In this document: piece after piece, positions 1-11,069 of the stretch | How positions within the stretch are numbered: position 1 is the first letter of the stretch | Layout of the letters: each line of letters opens with the position of its first letter | Source of the DNA: Poa pratensis | Taxonomy: Eukaryota > Streptophyta > Magnoliopsida > Poales > Poaceae | NCBI GenBank assembly: GCA_947311845.1 | Contig: CAMZMU010000123.1 | Location: 16,240,394-16,304,393 of the forward strand | Direction of reading: 5' to 3' | Length of the DNA stretch: 64,000 nucleotides | Notes under the pieces: generated by a model | The model's database searches: none | The model's input: only the letters and a program-made list of their open reading frames with translations | What the model was told of the DNA's origin: nothing | Position numbers and translations under genes: made by a program

Positions 1-840
1 CCTCAGCCCCCAAAGGTTTAATCGTTTCTTGTCCTCAAGCAACTTAAGAGATGAAGAAGAACAATAAGGAATTTGACTATCAAATAAAAGTTCTAACCAG
101 TCTAAGATGGTATAATAATAAGTTAATATGGATGTTTTACAGGTTGCACCTAACTCAGCTGCCTAACCACATATAATTTGCCAACAACTAAATCTTATTT
201 TCAGTTCAAGTCCTTAAAATTTAGATAAGTTGCACGGAAAGTCTGAAGCGCCTAGCTTAGTGAGAGAAAACAATTCAAGCACACGGCACTTCAATATTTT
301 ATAACATCCAATGGTAAGCAGTTCCCAAGTTCATTAAGATAAGACCAACAAGGTTTAGAGAATTTGAATTTTGTTCAGGTGGACTCATGCATTAAAACAC
401 CAAGCTGTTCACAAATTAGTTAAATGTTTCGTCACAAGATTGTAGTTCGATCATCAATGTAACGTAGGAAACACGTCAGCTGATTTAGCTTAGATTAGCC
501 AGCAGGACAGTAGTAGGCCAACCTCATGCTGAATTTCTTGTAGATCCCAAAAGTTCAACTTCCAAGCGCTTGGTACGGACACCTTGCGCTGCCACTTGAA
601 AGAGAAACAAAATATCTAAGCGCGTGCAATAGAACTGTTGACTGTGGAATAATACATACATGTACGAGCTAGACGATCCATGCATACATCCTGTGCTATA
701 AGCACTCGTCATAACAAGCGATACTTCTCCACTTGAAACTCATGGAAAGAAATCACGCGGCATTTCCTCGGAAAATTACCAAGAGTTTGACTTGAATATA
801 AGTAAACAAAATCGAACAGCAGACTCTGACCAACGAACTA
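1..840. other. Unassigned AT-rich tract upstream of the first peptide gene
   Basis: No coding sequence, terminal repeats or known element ends were recognised. Short open frames here lack any family motif and are not called. A TTGACT (W-box core) lies near 786, too far from the first gene to assign to its promoter with confidence. Confidence 0.5.
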
Positions 841-933
841 CTCCCTCCATATCAAAATATAAGACTTTCTAGTTATTCCACGATACATGTGTGTGGAATA
901 ACTAGAAAGTCTTATATTTTGATACGGAGTGAG
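841..933. mobile_element. Stowaway MITE (Tc1/mariner type)
   Basis: A 93-bp element that folds almost end to end. It begins CTCCCTCCATATC and ends with the near-complement GATACGGAGTGAG, and is flanked by a TA dinucleotide on both sides (839-840 and 934-935). CTCCCTCC termini with TA target duplication are the signature of grass Stowaway MITEs. It has no coding capacity and lies about 440 bp upstream of the first peptide gene's ATG. Confidence 0.9.
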
Positions 934-1133
934 TATATAAGAAACACACTACAGTTTGCTATCTGTCGTACTATATAAGAAATACTCCCATGTAACTTTG
1001 ACCATGAACATGAACATAGACCATATTTGTGTGTCCCATGTAACTTAAAGTCAGACAACAGACGCAAAGACGGGTCTTTCTCTTGACTAAAATGACTTGG
1101 AATTCTAGTCTACATGCCGGCCCAGAACCAGAT

Positions 1134-1157
1134 CTACGTACGTACGTGCGTACGTAC
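1134..1157. promoter_or_regulatory. ACGT-core array upstream of the first peptide gene
   Basis: A palindromic run of ACGT/GTAC steps, about 115-135 bp upstream of the TATA-like element. ACGT is the core of bZIP-binding A/G-boxes. A shorter GTACGTA run sits upstream of the duplicated genes (near 13279). A regulatory role is inference only. Confidence 0.3.
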
Positions 1158-1270
1158 ATTTCGCTGTGAAGTTCCTATTCATCAATCTATTTTTCAAATT
1201 TCAAACAGACGCGCCAAGTCGTCCATGTAAAAGAGCACGCAGCTTCCGGCCCTCCCTCGATGCAAGGCCC

Positions 1271-1277
1271 TATAATA
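1271..1277 (+). promoter_or_regulatory. TATA-box candidate for the 75-residue peptide gene
   Basis: TATAATA sits 106 bp upstream of the ATG, leaving room for a leader of about 75 bp. A TTGACT W-box core is present near 1083-1088. Spacing is normal for a short plant 5' UTR, but no transcript data support it. Confidence 0.5.
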
Positions 1278-1376
1278 ACGCGCCGGATGCCTATAGATTT
1301 TCACACACTGTAAAGTTTCATAGCTACTTCTTTCTAGCTAAGTACGAGCAAGAAGAGAGGCACACAAGACCATCGG

Positions 1377-1604
1377 ATGAAGATCATGGCCCCCATGATT
1401 GCAAAGCTTGTTTTGCCAGTGGTCGTGATGGTGTTGGTGTTCTCGGTGGTTCTCGGCACGGCACGGCCGTTGGCGGGAGAGGTGTGGACTGGAGAAGCCA
1501 CCACCGGTGAGTCCGTCGTCAGGTTCATCCGGCAGGTGTATCTGCAGCAGCTGCAAGGACCAAATCACTCTTGCTCGACCTGGAACCCGAACGGCGGATG
1601 TTGA
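1377..1604 (+). CDS. Small secreted peptide precursor, divergent member (75 aa)
   Basis: A single-exon frame encoding 75 residues. Residues 1-29 form a signal peptide: Lys near the start, a hydrophobic run of Val/Leu, then a small-residue cleavage region GTA before RPL. The mature part has GEVWTGEATTG, then VRFIRQVYLQQL, and ends SCSTWNPNGGC with cysteines at 66 and 75. The four 78-residue genes at 13529, 25066, 41640 and 47257 share the same ordered landmarks (ARPL, W-x-G-x-AT-x-G, V-x-F, YLQQL-x-G, SC-x-T, a second Cys), so this is a diverged paralogue. Conservation across a low-identity pair argues that the frame is real. The layout fits a secreted signalling-peptide precursor with a disulfide-closed C-terminus. 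A relation to the CTNIP/SCREW phytocytokines (two C-terminal cysteines) is possible but unproven. A second ATG at codon 4 could also be the start. Confidence 0.8.
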   Translation: MKIMAPMIAKLVLPVVVMVLVFSVVLGTARPLAGEVWTGEATTGESVVRFIRQVYLQQLQGPNHSCSTWNPNGGC

Positions 1605-3667
1605 AAAGTTTGACGAAGCTAATAATCAGGGGCGTGGCCAAGCCAAGAACGTGATATAGTTCATTTATAAGTTTATTATAGATCGGGTTGTAACTGTAAA
1701 CGGATGTCGTCCAAGTATTCTAGTTGATTTTATTTTTTTGCAAACAAAAAGTATATGTAAGGAATTATTATGTAAGGAATCCATAGGGGAACATATATGT
1801 AAGGAATTATTGTTATTTCTTTTGTTAAGGTTTTAGGAGTTAAAATCACTGTACAAATATTACAAAGGAATTTATCTTTACAGTTTCACACTCCTGTTTG
1901 CTTCTCTTTCACAGTTTCTCGGATAGCTAGGAAGACAAAACCTCCTGGTATGTGCATGAGTGCATCATCCTAACAACCTCAATTTTATGTTTTAAAAGGA
2001 TTGGACGTATCGAGGTCGAACATGCCTCCCGGGAATCATAGTGGACGATGGCATCGTATATGCGTAGTTACCTTGTCGAATGTATCGTTGTTGCAAAATT
2101 TCGTTTTCCCGTCCGGGCTGTGGAGAAACCCTAGATCTGCCTCTCCCAGATCGGACGATGTCTCAGTGGCGTGGTGCAGTAGGGTCTCGGCGGCAGACGC
2201 GTGATGGACGCGCGCATGGCTTAGGCATTGTCTGACGTCATGGTGGCGTTGACGGCACGTCCAGCACGGTCAGTACACCGATATATATGACCAATAACCT
2301 TTCCTACGGCTAACGCATTCACCTAGCCGGAAAATGTCGGACACAACTAGTGGGTGTCTCGCACTCCTTGCATCTAGTCATTGCCACACTGTCGTCGATT
2401 CAAGCAAATAGGACAGTGAAGAACATTGGGCAGATGGGTTGCAACTATATCTGACATTGCCCCATATACGCGCAACACCTAAGGGACGAACGCTGATAGG
2501 CATACCTCGCTCTTTGCTAGACCGATTCAACCCTCGGAGGAGCACTACCATGGGCCACTATCCTTCCAGAGGACGTCGAAGAGCCGCCTCCGGGTCCATG
2601 ACTAGATATGTCGGTGACAGCACAAGGAGTCTACGTTTTCTCCTCCATATATGTGATTCTTACCATCTTAGTGTAGCGTACCGCACGTTTCTCGCCTCCT
2701 CCTAGCACATCCACAAAAATGACTCGCCTCCTCCAAGGATGCATCGGTGTCTCGTCTCCTCCCGGGTACGGCGCCTTTTTCTCCTCACGACCTCTACAAC
2801 CATGGGCCAGGTGGATGTCGATTTGGAGTATATTGCATTTGGTGTTAGTGTGTGCTGCCAGTGTGTATCGCTATCGCTGTACACGGAAGGCAAGTTGCAA
2901 ATTAAGGAATCCAAAATCCATTATGAATGGTACATTTTTATGTTGCAATTGTGTTTCTTCATTGCGCGTACATTATTTCTTATGTTTTATGAGTTCTGTT
3001 TCTGTTGCGAGTAATGACACATATTTTAACGTTTTGTTGAATATATGGCGATTCAGTTTAAAAAAAGAATATATGGCGATTTGTAAACATAGATTTTTTT
3101 TTGCTTGAGCGTGTTTCAAAGCTCCTTTAATGTCTACAGAAGTCCTTTGAAGCAAGAGCAAAGTAGGCATCACGGGGGTCTCGTTTCTAATTAGGTCTCT
3201 ATCACTGTGAATGTCTGACTGAACTATAGAGCTCCAAAAGAAAAGTCTGACTGAACTATAGACTTCGACTTGAACGGAATGCTCTGACGGGGTAGGTACG
3301 CAAAATAGACGTAAACCTATATTTAATGACCTTCACTGGTGGCTCGGGTATCGACATAACACAACCACAGTTGATCGGAAAAAAGTCCATAGCAGAACCG
3401 CATTTCGCACCAATGGCTGGATATCTGCTTGCAGATGACCGCGTGTAGAGCATCAATCAGAGTTAAGTGACCAAACAATAGGACATCATCACATACGACA
3501 TAGGATTCACCGGAAGCATTCGAATCCGAATACGATTACTAAGAACTTGACTTCGTCCAAGACCATTCGAGTTGTTGCCTCGGTAGTGAATTGACGCCTC
3601 CCTTAATGAGGCAAGGCGTCTGTCGGCTCATGCCATCTCTCTTGTACTAGCCTATTAGAGTGGACAA
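1605..3667. other. 3' flank of first peptide gene and unassigned intergenic sequence
   Basis: The first 200 bp or so is the likely 3' UTR. A short repeat built on TGTAAGGAATTATT recurs around 1757-1811. The rest has no recognisable gene or element end. The frames at 2001-2204, 2439-2705 and 2719-3108 overlap each other in different phases, have no family motif, and are not called. Confidence 0.5.
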
Positions 3668-4053
3668 ATGGAGGCCGAGCTCTATGGAGCACATATTTTG
3701 AAAATTCAAAAATCATATTTTTTAAGTTTCAAAAAAATCTGAAAACAATTCTCGATGTAGACAATGTTATATTTTGCCAACGTAAAAAATCTCAAGTAGA
3801 AATATTTGTATTTTAGGTTGCAAAAAAAAATGCGAAGTCTGACATTTGAAAATAGAGAAAGGTGCAAAATTTACCCTCTTTATTATTTTTGTGTAGCCTA
3901 CAATATGAAATATTTTTATTTTGGATTTGGCACGCTGATAAAAGACAACATTGCCTACATACAAGATTGTTTTTAGATTTTTTTTAAACTTTAAAATATG
4001 TTTTTCAAAAAATCAAAACAAAGAGTTTTATGGAGCTCGACCTTCATTTGTGG
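3668..4053. mobile_element. Inverted-repeat element, probable MITE
   Basis: The left end (CAAATGGAGGCCGAGCTC) and right end (GAGCTCGACCTTCATTTG) are imperfect inverted repeats. They flank an A/T-rich core in which AAAATTCAAAAA and its near-complement are mirrored. I could not find a clear target-site duplication, so the superfamily is open; Mutator-like is one possibility. Confidence 0.5.
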
Positions 4054-5150
4054 CTTTCACCTACTAATACCGTTGTTTTTATTCTTCCGACACAGACATG
4101 CCCTTGGAATAGTATGAACTAGACCCAAGCACACATATGGCCAAAAATCTGAGCACCTAGGTCAAACCTTCGGGTTTCGTGCCAAAAAAAAAGGATGAAT
4201 CTTGGATCTAAGGCACCCACTTGTAAAATGTAGCAACAAAACAAACTCTACCCCGCCCAATTTAGGTGGTGCACGAACTTGTTTTTAAAATTTCAATTTT
4301 CACCATCAATTTTATAAAAAACAAAATGGTTTATATGCCACGAAAGTACTTCCATTTCATTCATATTTGAATATAGTTTATAATGGTATATTTTTTTTAC
4401 AAATTAACATACGTATTATTATCAAACTATAGTGTAAAACATGAAAAATAAGGACGCCACAGGAACTAGGATGGAAGGAGTTTAGGTTTTGTAAATTTTG
4501 GAAAATCACAAACACATATATTTGGTTGAATGAACTTACCCGTGTATTTTTTCGTTGATAATATGGCCATTTGCTATCTTTGACGAAAATGAGAAAATAA
4601 GAATGATACAATATAAGTTTAAAAAATTTGCGTTGTAGTATTGTATTTCTAAGATTTTTGTTAAGGATTAGAAGTGGGTTTCGATGTACATATGTTTCAA
4701 AAATCCGCTCATCCGAATTGGGGAGTAGTCCAAATAGGTGAGATCTTGAGACTATCTATGGTTAGGTAGTCCGCCCTGCATTCAGAAAATACGAATCTAA
4801 ACCTAGCCATATTTGCTGCCAAAATCTGGGCCTCTTTTGCTCTTTCTTCATTCCTTCCCTCTCGGCCTCTACGGGCGTATCTTAGGAATAGTTAGAAGCA
4901 TCAATAAAATTTAGCAAAACTCTGTGAAAGACAAAGTATGACTGCGCAAGAAAAAAAATATCTTTGCCCCGACACTGCTTCCTTCTTTCCTCATGCTTGT
5001 CACCTCTTCCTTCGTCCTCTTTCTGTTAGATTCCTGAATAACTCTCTCACGGGCGACGACAAACCCCAAGCTATCATCTATGATACGCGCTTGAGTACAC
5101 ATTTGGTGACGGCGCCATGGACGCATGGGCACACGTCCCAGCTTCCACTA
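4054..5150. other. Unassigned intergenic sequence
   Basis: AT-rich, with homopolymer runs. No coding sequence or element ends were recognised. The short antisense frames are not supported by any motif. Confidence 0.5.
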
Positions 5151-5575
5151 ACGTATGCACCAACTAGGGTTCCTGAGCATAAGATTCAAGTACAGCCCCG
5201 AATTACAGAGGAATTGGACTCCAGGATCGATCTGATCGCGAGGTAGGTGGAACCAAAGGCGTAGCTAGGCCCCAGGCTACAGGGGCTATGGCCTGGGGCG
5301 TGGCCGTAAAATCCTTCATTAACTGTAGCCATAATTACGCTATTTGACACTGTTGATAACTGTAGCACTGAAGTTGGCCCGGGACTTGACTCCAGGCTAG
5401 CTACGCCACTGGGTGGAACTATGTTCTAACATGTTCAATCTCACACGGCAGCCAACGACTAGACTAAATAGATGGAGACGACGACTTCTTCCGTGATGCC
5501 AGTTGCTGGGCTTGGGCCGCCTGTGGGCCGGGCTTGCTGGGCTTCGGTCGTGTAGTAGTAGTCAGGGTCATGACA
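5151..5575 (-). repeat. 3' LTR of a minus-strand chromovirus (interrupted)
   Basis: Removing the 158-bp MITE and its 8-bp duplication leaves about 259 bp. That equals the sister LTRs at 24363-24621 and, without their inserts, at 12051-13084, 40840-41194 and 46450-46804. On the minus strand the LTR starts TGTCATGACC directly after a purine tract. Its far end, expected to read TGTTAAGGACC on the plus strand, is altered over the outer 8 bp. No target-site duplication matches the other end. Confidence 0.85.
5254..5411. mobile_element. hAT-type MITE inside the LTR
   Basis: A 158-bp insert whose ends CAAAGGCGTAGCTAG and CTAGCTACGCCACTG are inverted repeats. It is flanked by a perfect 8-bp duplication GGTGGAAC (5246-5253 and 5412-5419). 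The four sister LTRs have the unoccupied site with one GGTGGAAC. An 8-bp duplication plus short CA...TG ends indicates hAT. It has no coding capacity. Confidence 0.9.
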
Positions 5576-6087
5576 TTCCTCCCTCCTTCAGAACTGGCTT
5601 GCCCTCGAGCCAGTGCTCCTGCGAAGCGATGCTCCATCGCCCTTGCATCCTCCCAGGTGAGAGATGTCGTTGGGAGACCATGCCATCGCACCAGAACCCG
5701 ATTGACGCGAGCACCACCACGCCAGATGCAGCGTCTGGCCAACACTTCTCCTGGCTGCAGGACAGCAAAGTCATCAAGACAGAGAAGGTCTATCTCATCG
5801 CTCACCTTTTGTGTTGCTGGTAGACGCCGCTTCAGTTGCGAAACATGAACGACATTATGTATCTTGCTGGTCGATGGGAGGTCCAATTTGTACGCCATCG
5901 CACCCACTCGAGCCAGTATGGTGTAGGGGCCAAAGAATTTGAAGGCTAGCTTCTGACTGCTGCGAGGTGCCAGAGATGTTTGTACATAAGGTTGAAGCTT
6001 CAGGAAAACTTGGTCGCCAACTGAGAAACAGCGCTCAGTGCGGTGCTTGTCCGCCTGCTTCTTCATGCGCTGCTGGGCACGCAGCAA
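5464..6087 (-). pseudogene. Integrase C-terminal domain and chromodomain of Ty3/gypsy chromovirus
   Basis: The minus-strand frame begins with the integrase C-terminal region (GDQVFLKLQPY, FGPYTILARVG, then KIHNVVHVSQLKRRLP). A chromodomain-like segment follows (VLVRWHGLPTTSLTWED), the mark of the chromovirus branch of Ty3/gypsy. In the family this region helps target integration to heterochromatin. The frame is separated from the integrase core by a stop near 6088-6090, and its tail reads into the LTR, so the normal C-terminus is uncertain. It is the 3' end of a decayed pol. Confidence 0.85.
5576..5590 (-). other. Polypurine tract of the chromovirus
   Basis: On the minus strand GAAGGAGGGAGGAA runs directly into the LTR start TGTCATGACC. 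This is the usual plus-strand primer site next to a 3' LTR and fixes the element's orientation. Confidence 0.8.
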
Positions 6088-6090
6088 GTG

Positions 6091-6660
6091 TTAGCGGAGC
6101 AGTGACATCATGAGTTCACGCTCCTGCAACCAGAACTCCAGGTTAGGTACCTCACACGCAGTGTTAGCCGAAATGCCAAAATGTCTTGGGGGATGGCCAT
6201 ATAAAGCTTCAAACGGAGCACGTCCAATAGCTGAATGAAACGACGTGTTGTACCAAAACTCCGCCAGAGGAAGCCATTTGAACCATTTAGAAGGACAAGC
6301 ATGGACTGTGCATCGCAGAAAGTTCTCCAAACATTGATTCAAACGTTCAGTTTGGCCATCAGTCTGTGGGTGATAGGAGGAACTCATAAGCAGTTGTGTG
6401 TCAGTGAGGCGAAACAACTACTGCCAGAAGTGACTTTGAAAATTTTATCACGGTCGGAGATGATGCACTGCGGTAAGCCATGTAGCTTGTAGATGTTGTT
6501 GAGGAAACTCTCAGCAACTTGTACAACAGTGAATGGGTGTTTTAGAGGGATAAAATGACCATATTTTGTCAATTTGTCCACCACCACCAGTGTTACATCA
6601 AAGCCATTGGCCTTTGGTAAACCCTCCACAAAATCAAGACTGATGGTATGCCATGCTTTG
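6091..6660 (-). pseudogene. Integrase catalytic core, frameshifted (chromovirus)
   Basis: Two overlapping minus-strand frames make up the DDE core. The upstream one carries [15 protein letters not shown] and [10 protein letters not shown], giving the first and second Asp. The downstream one carries SSYHPQTDGQTERLN, giving the catalytic Glu, followed by the usual LAEFWYNTSFHSA and ALYGHPP motifs. A frameshift near 6420 separates them, so no intact integrase can be made. Confidence 0.85.
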
Positions 6661-7741
6661 GGGGAACTGGGAGTGGTTGCAGAAGGCCTGGTAGTTTAGT
6701 GTGCTCAGACTTTGCTCGCTGACAAGTGTCACAATTCTGAACGAAGATTTCCACAGTTTGTTTGAGGTGTGGCCACGCAAAGAGTTTCTTAATGCGCTGA
6801 TATGTGGCTAGCACACCAGAGTGGCCCCCAATGCCACTATCATGCAGTGCCTGTATGATGTGCTGCTGAGCTAAGGAATTTCCTCCCACCCAAATTCTGC
6901 CATGTCGCCTGATGATACCTTTATCCAGGGAAAATCCATCCTTATTGGTACCAGAGACACTTAGCTCAGTCCACAGCTGTTTTGTATCTGCATCATCCAT
7001 ATAGCCGGATACTAGCTTGTCTAACCAAGATGGCACAACAGATGAAATTGCCATCAGATCTGGGTCTGGTGTTCTTCGAGACAGCGCGTCCGCAGCTGCA
7101 TTTGTGATACCTTTCTTGTACTGTATAGTATATCGTAAGCCCATGAGCTTGACAAAAGCCTTGTGCTGAATACCAGTACCGAGACGCTGTTCAGTTAGAT
7201 GTAACAAGCTTTTTTGATCTGTCTGAATGGTGAACTGCTGCTGTTGCAGGTATGGATGCCATTTGTCCACGGCCATTAAAATGGCGAGGCACTCTTTTTC
7301 ATACGTCGACATTGTTTGGTTTCGTGGACTGAGGGCCTTGCTGAGGTAGGCGATAGGATGTCCCTGTTGCATCAACACAACACCAACTCCATACTGACAG
7401 GCATCCGTCTCAATGACAAACGGCAGGGCAAAGTCTGGTAGTGCTAGTACAGGTGCAGTTGTGAGATCTACCTTCAATGCTTGGAAAGCTTCCTCTGCCG
7501 CCGGTGTCCATTGAAACACCACTCCCTTGCGTAACAAGTGAGTGAGAGGACGGCATATGATGCCGTAGTTCTCGATGAAACGATGATAATACCTTGTCAG
7601 TCCAAGATTTTCAAGCAATTCCTTAAGTGACAGTGGTCGAGGCCAATCTTGCACTGCTTTTACTTGGGCAGGATCAGTGGCCACGCCTGCAGTACCAATA
7701 ATGTGTCCAAGTACTCCAGATTTTTTTGTGCAAAGAGACAT
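6661..7741 (-). pseudogene. RNase H and integrase zinc-finger region of chromovirus pol
   Basis: The frame runs from the RT connection (GHIIGTAGVATDPAQVKAV) into RNase H (ETDACQYGVGVVLMQQGHP, STYEKECLAI, TDQKSLLHL, GITNAAADALSRR) and then the HHCC integrase zinc finger (GGHSGVLATYQRIKKLFAWP, then NCDTCQRAKSEH). Order and spacing are normal for Ty3/gypsy pol. The frame differs from the upstream RT segment, marking a frameshift near 7700. Confidence 0.9.
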
Positions 7742-9421
7742 TTAGACCTTTTGAGAGTGAACTGATGAGAAGCTAGAATTCGGAATACTTCCCTTAGGAG
7801 TTGTTTGTGTTGGTGCAGCGTTTTGGTGTAGATAAGGATATCATCCATGAACACTAAGACACCTTTCCTTAACATAGCAGCAAAGATCGTGCTCATCACA
7901 TTTTGGATTGTGGTTGGGGCATTAGTGAGCCCAAATGGCATGACCAGGAATTCGTATAGGCCCTGGTGTGTACGAAATGTTGTCTTGTACTCTTCACCCT
8001 CGGCCACTCGTAGTTGATGATAACCCGAAGACAAATCCAATTTAGTGAACCAACAGGCACCTGCCAATTCATCCAGCAGCTCCTCTACCACAGACATTAG
8101 TTGTTTATGTTTCACAGTTAAGGAGTTAAGCTGTAGATAATCGACACAGAAACGCCATTCCCCATCCTTTTTGTGAACCAACAGCACAGGTGAAGCAAAG
8201 GGACTGGTACTTTCACGAATGATTCCATGTGCAAGCATTTTATGTATTTGGCGCTCAATTTCATCCTTCTGGTAAGGTGCATATCTGTATGGTCTGATAT
8301 TGACTGGTTGAGCACCAGGAACCAGCGGTATCTTATGGTCTTGCGGACGCCTGGGTGGCAATGACTCCACTGGCCCAAACAATGGTTCAAACTCCTGCAG
8401 TAATTCTTCCAATTCAGAAGGCAATTCATCCCCTGGTGCCTGCTCTAGGCTGTGAATACCATCACCTTGGTGGACAGGCAGAACTTGAACACATTGCGCC
8501 ACAGCTCCTTTGCGAAGTAACCCACGAAGTTCACCTGGTGTCATGGGTTTAGCCACAGAAGCACCATCTCGGATTCCTTGCAGGGTGATCTCCTTCCCAG
8601 CATGAGTGAAACGCATGCGCCGCTGGCGCCAATGTACCCACATAGGGTTGTGCTCCTCCAACCAATCACCACCCAAAATGATGTCATAAGTGGTCAGTGG
8701 AAGAATTTTCATATCTTGAACGAATTCATGCTCTTGTACACTCCAGGCAAGCTGACACACTTGACGATCACTGGTCATTATCTCTCCATTCGCAACCACA
8801 AACCGGGATGGCTCACACGGCTCAGTTGGTGCCTTAAGCTTGGCCACCAGCGCTGCATCAATGAAAGTAGCTCCACTGCCGGAATCCACACGGATAAGAA
8901 CTTCATGTGGTCCCAGTTTACCATGGAAGCGTATGGTGCGACGGCGTGCCGGAGAGGTTGATGACACTGCCGCAAGATCAACACACATAAGATCTTCATC
9001 AGAGCTTGTATCGTCAGGATGGGCACCCCCTTTTTCATCAGCCATGGGAAGCACATCCAACAATTCTTCAAGTACATGTAGAGGCACATGCTCTGGGCAC
9101 TTGTGTGTGCGGCTCCATTGGTCGGCGCATGTGAAACATAAGCCCTTGGCCTTGCGGAATGCATGGAGTTCTTCCAGCTTAGCATCCCAGTGAAGAGTGT
9201 CAGCCTTCTTATTGTCCTCAGCACGATGTGCCTGCTTGGCCTTGTCCGGAGCAGTGTACGCGTGATAAGTTGAGCGCGACTGCGAACGAGAAGAATGTTG
9301 TTGTCGCATAGCTTCCTGCTCCGTTTCCTGCAATTGGGCGAGAAGACTAGCAGTATCCACATCCTCAGGTAAGTGTAACAGCACAGATGAACGTTGATCA
9401 TCAGATAATCCAGCAATATAT
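7660..9421 (-). pseudogene. gag C-terminus, protease and reverse transcriptase of chromovirus
   Basis: From right to left: the last part of gag with one zinc knuckle (CFTCADQWSRTHKC), an aspartic protease (RVDSGSGATFID) and RT. RT shows GIIRESTSPFASPVLLV, WRFCVDYLQLN, FTKLDLSSGYHQ and the catalytic FMDDILIY. Together these copy the element's RNA and cut its polyprotein. The frame is open, but gag is cut at 9421 by the solo LTR and RT is frameshifted near its end, so it is a relic. Confidence 0.92.
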
Positions 9422-11069
9422 TGAAGGGGATCGCAGGCAGAAAACAAAAAAATTCCTAACAACGATAACCTTAAACTAGCCAGAATCTATTACTATGCAG
9501 ATATACCGTAACGGAGGAGATCGATGTACATACCCTTGTAGACCGAAAAGCGGGGATTATGCTCCTGCACAAGCGTTGTCGATGAAGCCGACGTAGACGA
9601 CCTCAAGGTCGTGTAGATGAACTCTCCAAGTGCCGCACGTGCAGCACCTCGTAGCTCTACACACGTACAGTGTAGACAACGACCCCCGGTCTCCGATCCA
9701 GCAAAGCAGCGGAAGCAGAACACTTGGACCAAAGAAGACCAGCAGCATGGCGGCGTGCGTATGGTGGAGAAAACCTCAACCTATGCGTAACTCCAATTGC
9801 GGAGTCACGTCCGAAGGTGAGAGAGAGAGAGAGGAATTTCTGTGTTAATTTCCAAGGCATGGGGCACCCCAGTTTAAAGGTGGAGGAGGGGTGTCACCCT
9901 TGGTGGCTAAGCCATGTGGGACTATTCCCACATGGTGCGCCGCACCAAGGGGTGCGCCAGCCCCTTGTGGGCCCCATTCGGCCCACCTAGGCCAGCCGCA
10001 CCTCCTCCCCTCCTTTGGGGTGCGGTTCCCCCTATGGGCCTTCTCCTCCGGGAGTTGGCCCATTTAAGGTTGGGCTGCCTTTAAAATTCGAATTAAATTA
10101 AAATAAAATATATTCAATCATTAATTACATTAATTAATATTAAATACATATTATATAATTTATTCCGGCTCCGAAAACCATTTCGTTGCCCTCCGAACTC
10201 CATCGGGTATGTCCCGGAACGCTTCCGGTGCTCTTCTCTCTATTTTCTCTTCTACGTCCAATCTAAATAAACGTCGCCTACCCTTAAGTGTGTCACCCTA
10301 CGGTTCGGGATCACTCCAGACATGATCGAGACCTGTCTCCGATCAATGACTAACAGCGGGGTCTGAAAACCCATGATAGCCCCTGTGCGTCCACGAATAT
10401 CTTTGTCGTTTGACCTTAGACGTTAAGTCTCAAACCTTTTGCCTGGCGATACATAGTCTTGTCCGAGACTCGATCTCAGGCATCACGATACCTAGCTCGA
10501 TCTCGTTACCGACAATACTATCTTTACTCGTCTGTGATATTACATCCTCGTGACCTAGTCACATGCTTGCAAGCTCATTGATGCAATCTCACCGAGTGGG
10601 TCTAGAGTATCTATCCTGCTATACGGATTGGCAAATCCCGCTCTTGATCATACGCCTCAACCTATTTCTTTCGGATACCCGAGAGGGACACCTTTCTTGT
10701 CACCCTATATAAGGAGTGACGTTTGATGCAATCAATGTACCTTCCAGAAATAGCAATTAAATATGATCTCACGGTCAAAGGCGTGAGTACTACGTCCTAT
10801 ATATTGGGTGTGCGTCCATCACATTATTCACCTAATGATATGACTCCATTATCAATTGACGTCCAAGTCCATGATCAGAAAATCTTGATCATCTGTTGAT
10901 CTCAATGGACTAGTAAAGAGGTTACTAGTGACCTGATTGTTTACATACCACACGTGTATTAATGTTTTCGCTTAATACAGTTATAGAATGGTATAAAACG
11001 TATTATGAACAATCGAGATATAACAAATAAAATATCTTTATTAATTGCCTCTAGGGCATATCTCCTTCA
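9422..11069 (-). mobile_element. Solo LTR, Ty1/copia BARE/WIS/Angela type
   Basis: A 1648-bp LTR on the minus strand, beginning TGAAGGAGATATGCCCTAGA and ending with the TG...CA complement at 9422. It is flanked by a perfect TATAT duplication (9417-9421 and 11070-11074). There is no internal domain, so the element was reduced to a solo LTR by LTR-LTR recombination. Deleting it with one TATAT rejoins the gag frame (FVERYI to AGLSDDQRS), proving insertion into gag. The start motif and length match BARE/WIS/Angela-type LTRs. Truncated copies lie at 21815-23380 and 35178-36763. Confidence 0.93.

Noticed and set aside
1166..1510. 114-residue + strand frame overlapping the first peptide gene
   Set aside because: It begins in the promoter in a different phase, is not conserved with the paralogues, and the 1377-1604 frame is.
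2001..3173. Hypothetical proteins of 60-130 residues
   Set aside because: Overlapping frames with no conserved motif, promoter or splice support; indistinguishable from chance.
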